From Endomychus coccineus (taxonomy: Eukaryota; Arthropoda; Insecta; Coleoptera; Endomychidae), in assembly GCA_958510875.1 (NCBI GenBank), contig OY294067.1:255689736-255753735 (forward strand): a stretch of DNA of 64,000 nucleotides, read 5' to 3'. The notes beneath the pieces were generated by a model, which saw only the letters and a program-made list of their open reading frames with translations, was not told the DNA's origin and searched no databases. Positions 1-9,584 of the stretch are shown piece by piece (position 1 is the stretch's first letter; every line of letters starts with the position of its first letter). The position numbers were made by a program, and so were the translations under genes.

Positions 1-206
1 ATAGTTTCTGTTTTTTAAGCGAATCAAATAGTTATAAAATAGTAATATTGCTTAATGGAAATAGGCGGCTATGGCTTTGACAGATACCATGACAAATGTC
101 ATTATTGTACCTTCTCTATATTTTGTACAAAATCAGTCGTCTCAGATTATATTGTAACAATGAGTTGTTTTAAAAATTACGAGGTTGTTCATGTTGCAAC
201 GTGAAA

Positions 207-503
207 ATGTTCCATTCCAAACTAACATATTTACTGGAGTTAATTGAATATTTTTCACCAGAAATGTTAAATGTGGCCAATCGTGAAAGTTTATTCAAGA
301 AAATCGAAGAAAAGCTGTTGCAAACAGCTATAAAATTCAGCAGAATTGGCAGTAATAAATTGAACAAAGTGGTTTCAAAATATTTCATTTATTTGCTTAA
401 ACACAAACATTTGGTAAATTTAGAGTCTTCTGTCCTTTGCTATTCGCCATTACGAAGAGACGATTTTCAAGAAGAATATCAAAACATTCAAACGTTGTTA
501 TGA
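207..503 (+). CDS. Small hypothetical protein, 98 codons
   Basis: Open frame from the ATG at 207 to the stop before 504. The frame is open back to about 174 without another ATG, so this could be a complete small gene or a last exon whose upstream exons lie left of the window. The protein is leucine- and lysine-rich and reads as mostly helical (LLELIEYFSP, LFKKIEEKLL, NKVVSKYFIYLLKHKHL), with no signal peptide, membrane span or zinc ligand. AATAAA-type polyadenylation signals follow within 30 bases of the stop (attaaataaaatatag), which supports a real 3' end. I do not recognise the family. The coding look (no low complexity, charged helices) and the polyadenylation context are the only support. 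Confidence 0.45.
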   Translation: MFHSKLTYLLELIEYFSPEMLNVANRESLFKKIEEKLLQTAIKFSRIGSNKLNKVVSKYFIYLLKHKHLVNLESSVLCYSPLRRDDFQEEYQNIQTLL

Positions 504-1132
504 AATTAAATAAAATATAGATTTTAATAATAAATCGAATGAATTTAAATATTTAATTTATTTTTGTGAACGGTTGTTTTGTTATGTATTGTATCACTTT
601 CAAACTCATTTGTTAAACGTCAAAAAATATCCACTATAATTTTGCTTCTATACCATAAAAGAAAAAATATCAGCTGAAATTTTTTCGTTGACATGGCAAC
701 AAGTCAAAATAAAAGTATTTCATTGGTCGAAAATTGTCGGTATGAAATTTTCTCTGGAATTATCTAACCACCTAAGATTTCTGTTATCTGAGTTTCGTAT
801 ACATGAACATTAAAGTGATCTGTTGGTGCTACTAAACTGGTATATGTATATGAATCTCCTTAAATGCATTAATAAACTGTGAAAATCATATATTCTGCTA
901 ATGGTCAATTCAATTAAAAAGAAACATCTGTTTTGTTGGTGGACTGAAGCCACATACAGCAAAGCAACATCCACATGCAAATTTACCATTTAAAAGTACA
1001 AATATGAAAATATGTTACGAATTTGCTGATACCAAAGCTTACAACTTATTTATAACTCCAATTTAGTTGTTTATTAATGAACAATATGATTTTATGAGAC
1101 CTTTTAAAACATTTGGAAAAAAATTCTCTTAC
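504..1132. other. Gap between the small ORF and the coiled-coil gene
   Basis: AT-rich. It holds the 3' end of the + strand ORF and, on the - strand, possible short terminal exons of the coiled-coil gene: an acceptor near 1026 would add about 11 codons and another near 937 about 9 codons. Neither can be chosen from sequence alone. No ORF matching the missing part of the coiled coil is seen. Confidence 0.4.
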
Positions 1133-2263
1133 ATTGCTTCTCTCCAAATTCTCTTCTGCTTGTTCCAGAGCCTTTGAAAGGTTTTGCATGTAGTTATGCT
1201 CCTTGGTTCTTAGTATTTCTACCTCCCTGCTTGTTGCATCAGCCCTTCTAGACTGTTCAAGTAACTGTCTGCGTGTTTGATCTAGTTCCCTTTTCAACCT
1301 ATCAGTTTCTCTCTCAGGGCTTTGGTTAATAGATACATTTTCAATGGTCTGAGTACGAACAGCACCATCTGCCAAAAAGTCAGGCAAACTTTTTGAAACA
1401 CCTACCTGGAAAGATACACATATGACATATTATGTTGAAACATGACTAAAATTATTTCGTGTAGCTTGTGGAATACTACTTCGGTTGGTACACTCCAAAC
1501 TTGCAGTTCAATAGCTTAGTAAACTTATTCGGTAAAGAAAAACGAACACAAGTACCTCATTGGTTGGGGTTCTCCCACTATTTGGAGGTGACTTATTTAG
1601 AATAGGTAAATCCAGTGGAAACCCTGTTTGTGGCCTAACAGGTAGGTCTAATGGTATAGCCACATCATTACCATTTCTCGGTCGATTATTTTCATGATTG
1701 AGATCCAAATTTAATCTATTATTATTTCTATTAGGAGTGAAATCAGGCAATTGAGCAGTCAAATTATAATTAGAATTTGTTCCATTCCCTAAATAACACT
1801 GTTCAATGACTAGATGATCTTGAACGAAATCAGGTAATGCTGATGAGTATTCTGGGACAATCCTTCCTTGCTGTTGCAGATCTGGATCTAGTACTGATGA
1901 TATAGGGCGCCCATCGCAGTATACTTTTGGTCGAGCACCTTTCTTGTGATAATTACTTGAATCACATCGTAAAAAATGTTTGAATGAAAATGTATTGTCC
2001 TCCCGCCTTGGACCATCTGGTATGCCAGAACCTGATCAACGTAAATGTTTAATTGATGTTATATTGAGAAAAGAACAGTAGTTACCTGATGGTCCAATGT
2101 TTTGATTACTTAACCTAAGCGAATCGATTTTACGTGACACATCATCACCTAAATCTAATTCAATCCGATGTGTTGATGACTCCAAAGTAGATTCATCGTT
2201 ATTTCCATTTAGTTGAGTGTTACTTTTTAATTTATCAGGAGGCAGTTCATCTCCTTCAGCCAT
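1133..2263 (-). CDS. ENTR1/SDCCAG3-like coiled-coil protein, C-terminus unresolved
   Basis: Exons on the - strand: 2263-2086, 2031-1556 and 1405-1133. Introns are GT-AG, the first only 54 bases, and phases agree (1, then 0), giving 309 residues. The start is the ATG of MAEGDELPPDK. Visible parts: an acidic N-terminus; a conserved patch with NTFSFKHFLR; a second with LPDFVQDHLVIEQCY; proline- and asparagine-rich linkers with repeated LPDF/LPLDLP motifs; and a coiled coil from about residue 240 (RLKRELDQTRRQLLEQ, KALEQAEENLERSN). The FSF-x-x-FL patch and the coil resemble ENTR1 (SDCCAG3), an endosome and ciliary trafficking regulator. That is recalled family knowledge, not a search. The family coil normally continues; here the frame either reads on for 29 codons to a stop at 1046 or splices at GT 1132. 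The coil's end may lie beyond the left edge. Confidence 0.6.
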
Positions 2264-2426
2264 TTCAAACAATGTCAATAAAAAGTTTTTGCCGAAACAT
2301 AGAAGTGGGGCAAAGCGCAAAATTACAGTATTAAGAACATGGCTCAAAATAATAGAACCACAGCCTACACAGAGTCAGCCCCCTCTATACTACAAGGCCT
2401 CAACTTTAATTATAAGTCCCCATAGA

Positions 2427-2452
2427 TAACTCTACTACCGGTAGTAGAGTTA
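2427..2452. repeat. 26-bp perfect palindrome
   Basis: TAACTCTACTACC is followed directly by its reverse complement, with a weaker outer CATAG/CTATG pair. It sits about 165 bases upstream of the coiled-coil gene's start codon. A near-palindrome with the same TAGTAGTAG/CTACTACTA texture is at about 32310-32340, close to a THAP element, so a mobile origin is likely. Confidence 0.7.
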
Positions 2453-2790
2453 CCTATGTAAGTCCCTCTGACTTCATCGACGGAAGGCTAACAAAGTTCA
2501 CAGCTAGTATCGTGTAATCTTAATAGCGCGTATCCGGTACAGAGTGTGACAAGTGATAAATATTACGAATTAACGAAGTATCATCTATTTCTTGTGCATA
2601 ATTATATGTTACACCTGTTCCTTAGGTGTTTTGGAAAGTGCTTTTATCTCTAAGTAAACCGGTATTGAAGTGCTATAAGTGAATAAAGTGCCTTGCAAAA
2701 TGGCTTCCTAAGTGAATGTTGGCTCTTTACCAGTTTTGTGTCATACGTAGTTTACTGACGTTTGTTAGTTAATCATGCTGAATAAATATC

Positions 2791-2915
2791 ATGCTCCCTA
2801 TCTGCAAGGAAAATTACAAAGCCAAAAGTTAAAATGTGTAATTTTTCTAAAGGTAATGAACTACGGAAACAATGGATATTGGCTGTCCCTGTGAAAGAAG
2901 ACAAATATTATAAGT
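2791..2915 (+). pseudogene. Decayed THAP zinc-finger fragment
   Basis: An ATG at 2791 opens MLPICKENYKAKS; after in-frame stops the domain continues as FSKGNELRKQWILAVP. This matches the N-terminal half of a THAP domain: a Cys near the start, then the basic strand with RKxWxxAxP. It differs from the THAP exons at 32, 53 and 61 kb, so it is a second THAP lineage. The reading is broken and the second Cys/His pair is absent. It is probably the relic of a P-like or other THAP transposon in the AT-rich tract 2460-3190. Confidence 0.5.
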
Positions 2916-3589
2916 TTATCACTTTTACATACATTATTAGTCCACACGCATATACGTTTTTAAGCAATTCAAATGTATCAATCAATAAAGAGGTTGTTCA
3001 TGTTTATAAAGTCAATTATGAAATTAGATATAAAATATTCTGTATTATCAGTGACAAATATAAATATAGATTCATTTGGTGATAATTTTTTTTTTGTTAT
3101 ATGTTGATGACTACACGAGAGTAAAACATATAATGTACGAAAAACATCGCCTGAGCTAGCGGTCAAAATTTTGGGAGTGGAGATAGACATTTGAATTTTT
3201 CTTGATGGTTTGGAAGTTATATAATTGGGACATTCCAGAATTTCGTAATGATAACTGATTTTTTTTTCCAGGAATTCAAATTATTCAAATGACTTTGAAG
3301 AAATTGAACGTTTAATGCCAGTTATTACTTATTCGGTGAATTATGAAAGTTGAATTTGATTTCCTCAGAAGATTTATTAGTTGAGAACCCTTATAGTCTT
3401 ATAAAAAAATTAACTGGAACAGGAGAACTATCTTCAAAATTTTGTTGGTGGTTAAACACATAGAGGATATTGGTTACCTCATTATTAAATGCACAAGTAA
3501 TACTTTGTTGAATAATTATTGCTTAAGAACTGTACTCTTCAAGTAGAAAAAAGAAAATTAAGTACGTACAGACAGTAATAGTAATGTTT

Positions 3590-4790
3590 TATATATTATA
3601 TTTTATAATTCTGTATAATTTGAGATCATCTGCAAACGATAAAAACCTACTGTGTTTGATTGCCATGGATACATCATTTATAATGAAGAAGAGAGGTGAT
3701 AGATGTCTCCCTTGAGGCATTTGAAATTTTTCACAATTTGAATACGATTTGTTAAGAAGTCTTTTATTCACATAAGAAGTGGGCCATGAATTCCAATAGC
3801 TTCCAACTTGTTAACAAGTAGAATGTGGCAGATACTATCAAAGGCTTTTGAGTAATCAGTATAGATTGCATGAACTTGAAGTTTATTTTCAAATAATTTC
3901 AAGATATCACATTGATATACAATAATCGATTGGTTATAGTAGAACGATTTTTACAGAATACGTGTTACCCATCAATTAAACTATTTTTCAGCGGTTGTAG
4001 TTGATCTGTGAAAATGGCCTCAAACATTTTTGGGAAATAACAAAATTTATTTATATATCTGTAATTTTTACCTCAGCTTCATTTTATTTATAGATCTGTA
4101 ATTTTTACCTCGACTTTATTTTATTTATAATGTTATTTTTACCTCGGCTTTATCACGACCCGATTTTTAAATGGGAGCGACATGTCAAATTTTCCAATAA
4201 TCTGGAAAATAGCCTGCCTTGAGGGATAAGTTGAATAATAGGTGGTTTGATTATTAAAAATTTAAAATTTTTGATAAATAGGTAGCTGTAAGACCATCTG
4301 ATCCGGTAACATTTTTATCTTTTAATTTGTCAATTTGAAGGAATACTTCATTGATACTCATATTGCAGTTTGCAATATTTATATATTATATCATTATGTA
4401 CATAGTTGACTGACTTCTATGCAAATTGAAAATGTTCTGCCAAAAAATTTACTATTTCAGTGGGATCATCAGTTACTCTTTTATAGTTTGAGGGTAGCCA
4501 TAGTTACTTTTTCTTTCTTTAATGAGTACCAGAATTTTGAAGAATCTTAGTTTAAAACATTTTCTATTGAGTTAATGTACATTTTATAATTGATTTATTT
4601 TTTCAGTGCTCTTAATTTACAAAGATTTATTTTCATCTAAATGATTACTTTGCTTATATGTTTTATGAGCTACCTTTGAAGAAATTAGGTTTTTCAATTC
4701 ACTAGATAACCACTTAGGAAAATTGAATGTTTTTAATTTTTTAAGGAGTTTTGTTGCATACTCAGAATAAGCCCAGACAAGACTCAACGA
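3590..4790 (-). mobile_element. Non-LTR retrotransposon fragment (reverse transcriptase)
   Basis: Read on the - strand with many stops and shifts: a finger region near 4300-4400 (IDKLKDKNVTGSDGL), FPKMFEAIFTDQLQPLKN near 4030, IYTDYSKAFDSICHILL near 3830-3880, MPQGRHLSPLFFI near 3715, and the catalytic FADDLKLY near 3625. This order is that of a Jockey/CR1-type reverse transcriptase. No endonuclease and no intact frame remain. Confidence 0.8.
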
Positions 4791-4799
4791 CCTGTTTTC

Positions 4800-5412
4800 T
4801 CCAGTAAAATCAAATTCACTCTTGGGCAGTCAGCTATAATTTTGGGTATAAGTATCGTTGAGCGCCGTCTATCTTGGGCACAACACATATACATTTTAAG
4901 ACCAAAACTATCATTAATTATATATCAACTTCCGAGATTAAAATCAATATTGAACATTGAAACACTCATTACTACCTAATACTAATTTCACTCATTAATG
5001 AGTTATGGTATCTTACTCTGGGGTGTGGATCTTCTCATTCCCTTTTGTTTTTCAGACTGAAAAAAGCAAATTGAGACCACTTGGCCGTCGCAAGCCCTCT
5101 TCCATTTAACTTAAAGTCCTAACATTGCCCTCTATTTATAACTCCTTAACTTCAGTACATATTAATTTCCAAGACTTCTAGCTTAACTTGACCTATCACT
5201 TTTACCCTACAAGATCTGGCAGCTTAATCAGGCCATCCACATTTTGCTCATCTAAATCAATGAGACTGTTAATATTCATTTATGACAATCTACCTCAACA
5301 TGTAAGAGATATGCCACTCAATACTTTCATATGTCTTTCACCATCTAGATTTTACTATCTTATAAGTCCATCTGATTTTTTTAAAATTGAGATGCTAAAA
5401 TTTTTCTTATAG
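4800..5412 (+). mobile_element. Non-LTR retrotransposon C-terminal fragment, opposite strand
   Basis: On the + strand: VERRLSWAQHIYILRPKLS near 4860, SLMSYGILLWGVD near 4995, and the terminal YDNLPQHVRDMPLNTF near 5280-5325. These are the thumb and post-RT tail typical of Jockey/CR1-type ORF2. It lies head-on to the RT fragment at 3590-4790 and so is a separate insertion or an inverted copy. Heavily mutated. Confidence 0.7.
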
Positions 5413-6246
5413 TTACCACAGTAAATAATATATATCTATCCAATGTGATTCCCAATTTATCGATCTCATTCGCTTGGGAGGCGTGTAATATCCCATTACT
5501 CCCTTAGCAAACACTTGTTTTGAATTAAGCAAATGTTCATTACTATGTCGACCAACTGTTCTAAGAAACTTTCTGGACCAACTGTAGTATCCTAGATTCA
5601 CATTAAGCAAGGTTATACAACCTTTAAAGAAAATGTGATTCTCAGAAATTTATTTTTGTGACCGTATGAGTTGTTAGGTCACTTCCGCTATGTTGACAGA
5701 TTTATCAAACCCTCATTATAAAAATTTGGCAATTCCAAACTATGGCTAACAATCATATTGAATTTCTTTTACATACACCAGGATGGTGGAAGCCTTTACT
5801 TTGTAGAGTATTTATTGCATGTATAAACCATTGTTTATATTTGTCAAATAAAGTATGAAAATGATATACTAAGATATGTATATAAGAAAAGATTTAAAAT
5901 GTTTGTAAGTAAATGTAGTAACAAATTTGAGTGGACATGTATGACATGCCATACAAAATTTATATAAAGCTATTCAAAACTATTTGAAACAAGCAATTGG
6001 CCAATGTGCCAATAAAAATTCTTTTATCGAGTAGAATGCATGACTAAGAAACAATTTTATAATGTGGATTTAGAAACATTGAGTGAGCACTCTTTTAGCT
6101 TCTTGGGTAGCTTGTTCATAAATATTTTACTATAATAGTTAGCAGAACAGCGACTCGAAATTAATCTTAAGTAGTCAATATGAATATTATGGCAACATCT
6201 AGTGTTACAATTATGCAGATTATTATTAAAAATATGTAATATAATA
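5413..6246. other. No recognisable gene
   Basis: AT-rich spacer between the LINE fragments and the foldback element. One 65-codon frame (5610-5413, -) has no recognisable motif and no coding support. Confidence 0.4.
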
Positions 6247-6322
6247 AGATTCTTGACCCAGTATGAATTATATAAAAAATTCTCGGGAATTAGGTCACAT
6301 TAACACTCTGTTATAAATGTTC

Positions 6323-6364
6323 GTCTTTACGTACGTTTCGGTCTCACGACCATCATCAGAAGAC
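6323..6364 (-). ncRNA. Hammerhead ribozyme-like motif (left arm)
   Basis: On the - strand: GTCTT, CTGATGA, T, GGTC-GTGA-GACC, GAAA, CGTACGTA, AAGAC. GTCTT pairs with AAGAC (helix I), GGTC with GACC (helix II), and ACG with CGT (tiny helix III). The conserved CUGAUGA and GAAA cores are intact and cleavage would follow GUA. One U lies between CUGAUGA and helix II, which canonical hammerheads lack, so activity is uncertain. Such minimal motifs are known from Penelope-like elements. Confidence 0.5.
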
Positions 6365-6608
6365 TTATTTTGTTAAAAAGGGGTTAACTAAAACTAATTA
6401 GCACAAGTGTCCATATCGCACAATCTTCAATCAAAAAGCTCACGCCGTCGAATCGAACAGAACCACGAATAATCGAAAATATTAACGATACAATTTTCGA
6501 TTATTCGTGGTTCTGTTCGTTTCGACGGCGTGAGCTTTTTGATTGAAGATTGTGCGATATGGACGCTTGTGCTAATTAGTTTTAGTTAACCCCTTTTTAA
6601 CAAAATAA

Positions 6609-6650
6609 GTCTTCTGATGATGGTCGTGAGACCGAAACGTACGTAAAGAC
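6609..6650 (+). ncRNA. Hammerhead ribozyme-like motif (right arm)
   Basis: Identical on the + strand to the left-arm motif: helix I GTCTT 6609-6613 with AAGAC 6646-6650, core CTGATGA 6614-6620, helix II 6622-6633 with a GTGA loop, GAAA 6634-6637, helix III within 6637-6644, predicted cleavage after 6645. Confidence 0.5.
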
Positions 6651-6712
6651 GAACATTTATAACAGAGGGTTAATGTGACCTAATTCCCGAGAATTTTTTT
6701 ATATAATTAAAA

Positions 6713-7210
6713 ATATGTGTCTCATATTGATATAATAAAACCCTTATTGATTTGTATTTTATCATTTATATTATAGGAACACTAACATGACCATAGTTTC
6801 GATGACTAGCATTTTGAATAGTGGAGTAAGCCTGGAAAATGAGGGAAAATTTTTGGGCGTGCTTAGCCACATGGAAAAAAGGTTTGTTTCAATGGTAATA
6901 ACAATACTCTCAAATCTTTATGGCTTTGTTAAATCGGAAGTAATTTCCAAAAAATAGTTTTTTTGATCATTTTACAGGTTATTTTCGGTTTTAATTTTTT
7001 TTTTAGTACTTCCAGTACTAGCTAAGCTACAAAATTGATGCCCTTGTATTGTTTCTATGATACAATTGATGAAAAACAGAGCAATAAGTGTTTTATTATA
7101 TCAGTATATACACACCTATTCATGTTTGGAAGGTTTTTGGAAGGTAATTAATTAAATCCATGAGGTAATCTAAGAAATCATGTTTACTAACAAATGAAAC
7201 TATTTACAGT
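6713..7210. other. 3' flank of TFB1M, no gene seen
   Basis: AT-rich sequence with no supported ORF. It would hold the 3' UTR of the COA3-TFB1M transcript. Confidence 0.4.
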
Positions 7211-8363
7211 CTAATTAGATAAAGTTATTTTCTTCTGAGCCCTCGAATCATAACTTTCCATATCTGGATATTCCTCACAAATTACTTTATAAGCATAACA
7301 CAGCCGTGCAAATTCTTCATTGCCAATTTGGAAAGGTCTGATTTTTGTATCAATATCTGCCAACTGGAAAAGTCTGGGACCTTGAAAAAAGATCATTGAT
7401 CAACAATAAATTCAGATCATATAATAACTAGATAACTGTACATGTAATTAATCAAAGCTTAAACATTGGTAATTTGATAACACATTCATTTTCAATGAAT
7501 ATAAAATCCTTAGATATTTAAAAATAGAATAGCTAACCTAATTCAGGCCTCAATTCTTTAGGAAACAAGCGTTCAGCACCCCGCAGTGAATATTTCTGTC
7601 TCATGTTAAATACTTGTCGTACCACTTTTTCAACCATTTTGAAGGGAAGGTCAATCAGTGGATGTTTCAAGGGTTTCAATGTGACTACCCCAACATCTAC
7701 ATCAGGTTTTGGAACAAAAGCTTTACCAGGAATAGTGAACTTATGCTGAACATCACACCACATCTGACACATCACAGATAATCTACATCTTTGTTTATGC
7801 CCTACAGGAGCAGTCATCCTTTCAGCAACTTCTTTCTGAAAAGTTAGCGTCATTCCTGTACGACCAAACATCCAAGCAGATTTTTTTTCTGAAATTGAAT
7901 GAAGCCATCTTATCATCAGATTTGTGGAAACACTAAAAGGCAAATTTCCAATCAGGTGAATTGGTGGAGGTGCTTCAAACCAATCAGATTCCTTCACACC
8001 TTGAAACCCTGCTTCAAAATTGTAAGATCGGATGTCTCCTATTTCAATTACCATCTGTGTGCTCCCTTGGCAAGCTTCTTGTAATAATTCTAATGTCGGT
8101 ATAAACCTTGGATCTTTTTCAACTACAATTAACTTTTTTGGTAATTTTTTAATTATAGATCTAGTGATGCTGCCTGGACCTGGTCCTACTTCACATACAT
8201 AATGATCCTCTAATCTTCCAGCTGCTTTAACAATTTTGTCAGTAATACGTTCTTCCATTAGAAAATTTTGTGATAGTTGACGTAATGCTCTCAGATGGTA
8301 CAGTTTTATTAAGTCTCTAACAGTAGGTAGGGGAGGTAACCTCAAACAGCGAGTTGCAGTCAT
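7211..8363 (-). CDS. TFB1M: Mitochondrial rRNA dimethyladenosine transferase 1 (mtTFB1)
   Basis: Exons 8363-7538 and 7380-7211 (-), phase 1 junction, 996 coding bases, 331 residues, close to the family's usual length. A KsgA/Dim1-type SAM-dependent methyltransferase that dimethylates the two adjacent adenines near the 3' end of mitochondrial small-subunit rRNA and so supports mitoribosome assembly. Visible motifs: QNFL just after an N-terminal presequence-like stretch, the SAM loop VCEVGPGPGSIT (about residues 56-67), acidic VVEKD, GDIRSYNF, catalytic NLPFSVSTNL (NLPF signature), and the C-terminal FVPKPDVDVGVVTLKP substrate-site segment. The start codon lies 35 bases after the COA3 stop on the same strand with no obvious separate promoter, so translation is probably from a shared mRNA by re-initiation or leaky scanning. 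Intact; no odd codons seen. Confidence 0.97.
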
Positions 8364-8398
8364 CTCAGGCTCACTATGTTGAAGATAGTATCGATAGA

Positions 8399-8650
8399 CT
8401 ATGAATGAACTGTTGCTGGTTCATCAAAATCATCCAAAAATGTTTCCTGCTTAACAGCTAATATAGAATAGGCGTATATACCTAAAACAGCAGCCCCAAC
8501 TACGCTTCCTGTAACTAAATTTCGTTTTCGCAAAATTTTAAACTTTTTAGCTCTTTCCAAATTCTGATTTTCGATTAATTTTATAAAATTGATTTCTGCT
8601 TTTTTTAGTTTACTCTTATCGAATCCAGAATTTTGTGCATCTGCCGACAT
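8399..8650 (-). CDS. COA3: Cytochrome c oxidase assembly factor 3 (CCDC56)
   Basis: An 83-residue single-exon protein. COA3 is a small inner-membrane protein needed for COX1 synthesis and early complex IV assembly. The sequence shows a charged helical N-terminus (KLKKAEINFIKLIENQNLER, residues 14-33), a basic KKFKILRKRN, one membrane span (about residues 46-66, VTGSVVGAAVLGIYAYSILA) and an acidic tail with FLDDFDEP; this layout and the LERAKKFK...RKRN element are those of COA3. It is the upstream cistron of TFB1M. In Drosophila the CCDC56 and mtTFB1 reading frames are also carried on one bicistronic transcript, so the order is conserved here. Confidence 0.92.
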   Translation of the reverse strand: MSADAQNSGFDKSKLKKAEINFIKLIENQNLERAKKFKILRKRNLVTGSVVGAAVLGIYAYSILAVKQETFLDDFDEPATVHS

Positions 8651-9584
8651 TATTGATTACCCAAAGGTGAAGGATTAACACTAAATTCCAGAATTATAGA
8701 CACATTCATTAAAATAAAACCAAAATCATAGTGTGAACTGTGAAATGGAGTAATGGGAATGGGTATTGAATTGAACTACTTATATCACAGAATATATAAA
8801 ATAATAATTCTGTGCTTACACCACAGAACAAATATATAAAACGTAAGTAGAGTAATAAATGAGGGGATTCTGTGATCCACATCAATTCCGCTCATTGTTT
8901 TATGTCGTTTTCGATTCGAGTGCTCCCAAAGCATGTAATCATAGATTAGATATTATATATGGGAGACTGACTATGGACTTAACTCATATACATGTATGAA
9001 ACAGCACTATCCAATAATTTTGCTAAATCTTTTATTTCGTTTTTCGTCATCATTTGTCTGGATCCGAATACCCAAGCCTACTCGTATTTAGTCATCAGTT
9101 CAATTGAGTAAAGTATTAGATTTTTGACAAGGAATCGGAAAGTTGAACCGATTCATATTTACTGAATCGATTCGATTGTTTCGATGCATGGTACTAAAAA
9201 GATCGATTCTGGCCATCCCTACTCCAAACCAGGGTGTCTGTTCAAAATTTCAAGAAAAATTTCAATACTCATTTTCTCTCTCGACATTCCCTCTTGTGTA
9301 GACAAAATATAAAGAACAAGAAAAATGTTTGTAAATCCTAATCGTTAATAAATTAAATATGAACGCTCATGGAGCTTTTCACCTCTATGGGATGGAATGT
9401 ATCTTTTATCGTAGCATACGTTTTTATGCGCAATCCATAGAAAATTTTATTTTTTAATAATCTTCTGTAAGAGATTTCTTGATTCTTGTAATTTTTGATA
9501 ATTGAAAATTGGAAGCAGATTTGAAAATATAAATGTTTACGATTCGAGTGTCTATATTTTTATGTAAAATTTAGTTTCATCAGA
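8651..9584. promoter_or_regulatory. Divergent intergenic region between COA3-TFB1M and BRCA2
   Basis: 934 bases separate the two start codons, so both transcripts must start here. There is no clear TATA box or CpG island. A run of imperfect direct and inverted GAATCGATTCGATTG-like sequence lies near 9130-9190. No ORF is supported. Assignment as promoter rests on gene orientation only. Confidence 0.5.

Larger units (their letters stand above)
6247..6712. mobile_element. Foldback element carrying two mirrored hammerhead-like motifs
   Basis: Two arms of about 220 bases are nearly perfect reverse complements around a centre at 6475-6495. Both arms contain the series TTAACCCCTTTTTAACAAAA, CTGATGATGGTC and the GAGACCGAAACG block. 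The outer ends read ATTCTCGGGAATTAGGTCAC and its complement. The left side has an extra AAGATTCTTGACCC stretch shared with the copy at 49.94 kb but lacking on the right. There is no ORF. The arrangement fits a tail-to-tail dimer of a short retroelement unit. Confidence 0.75.
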
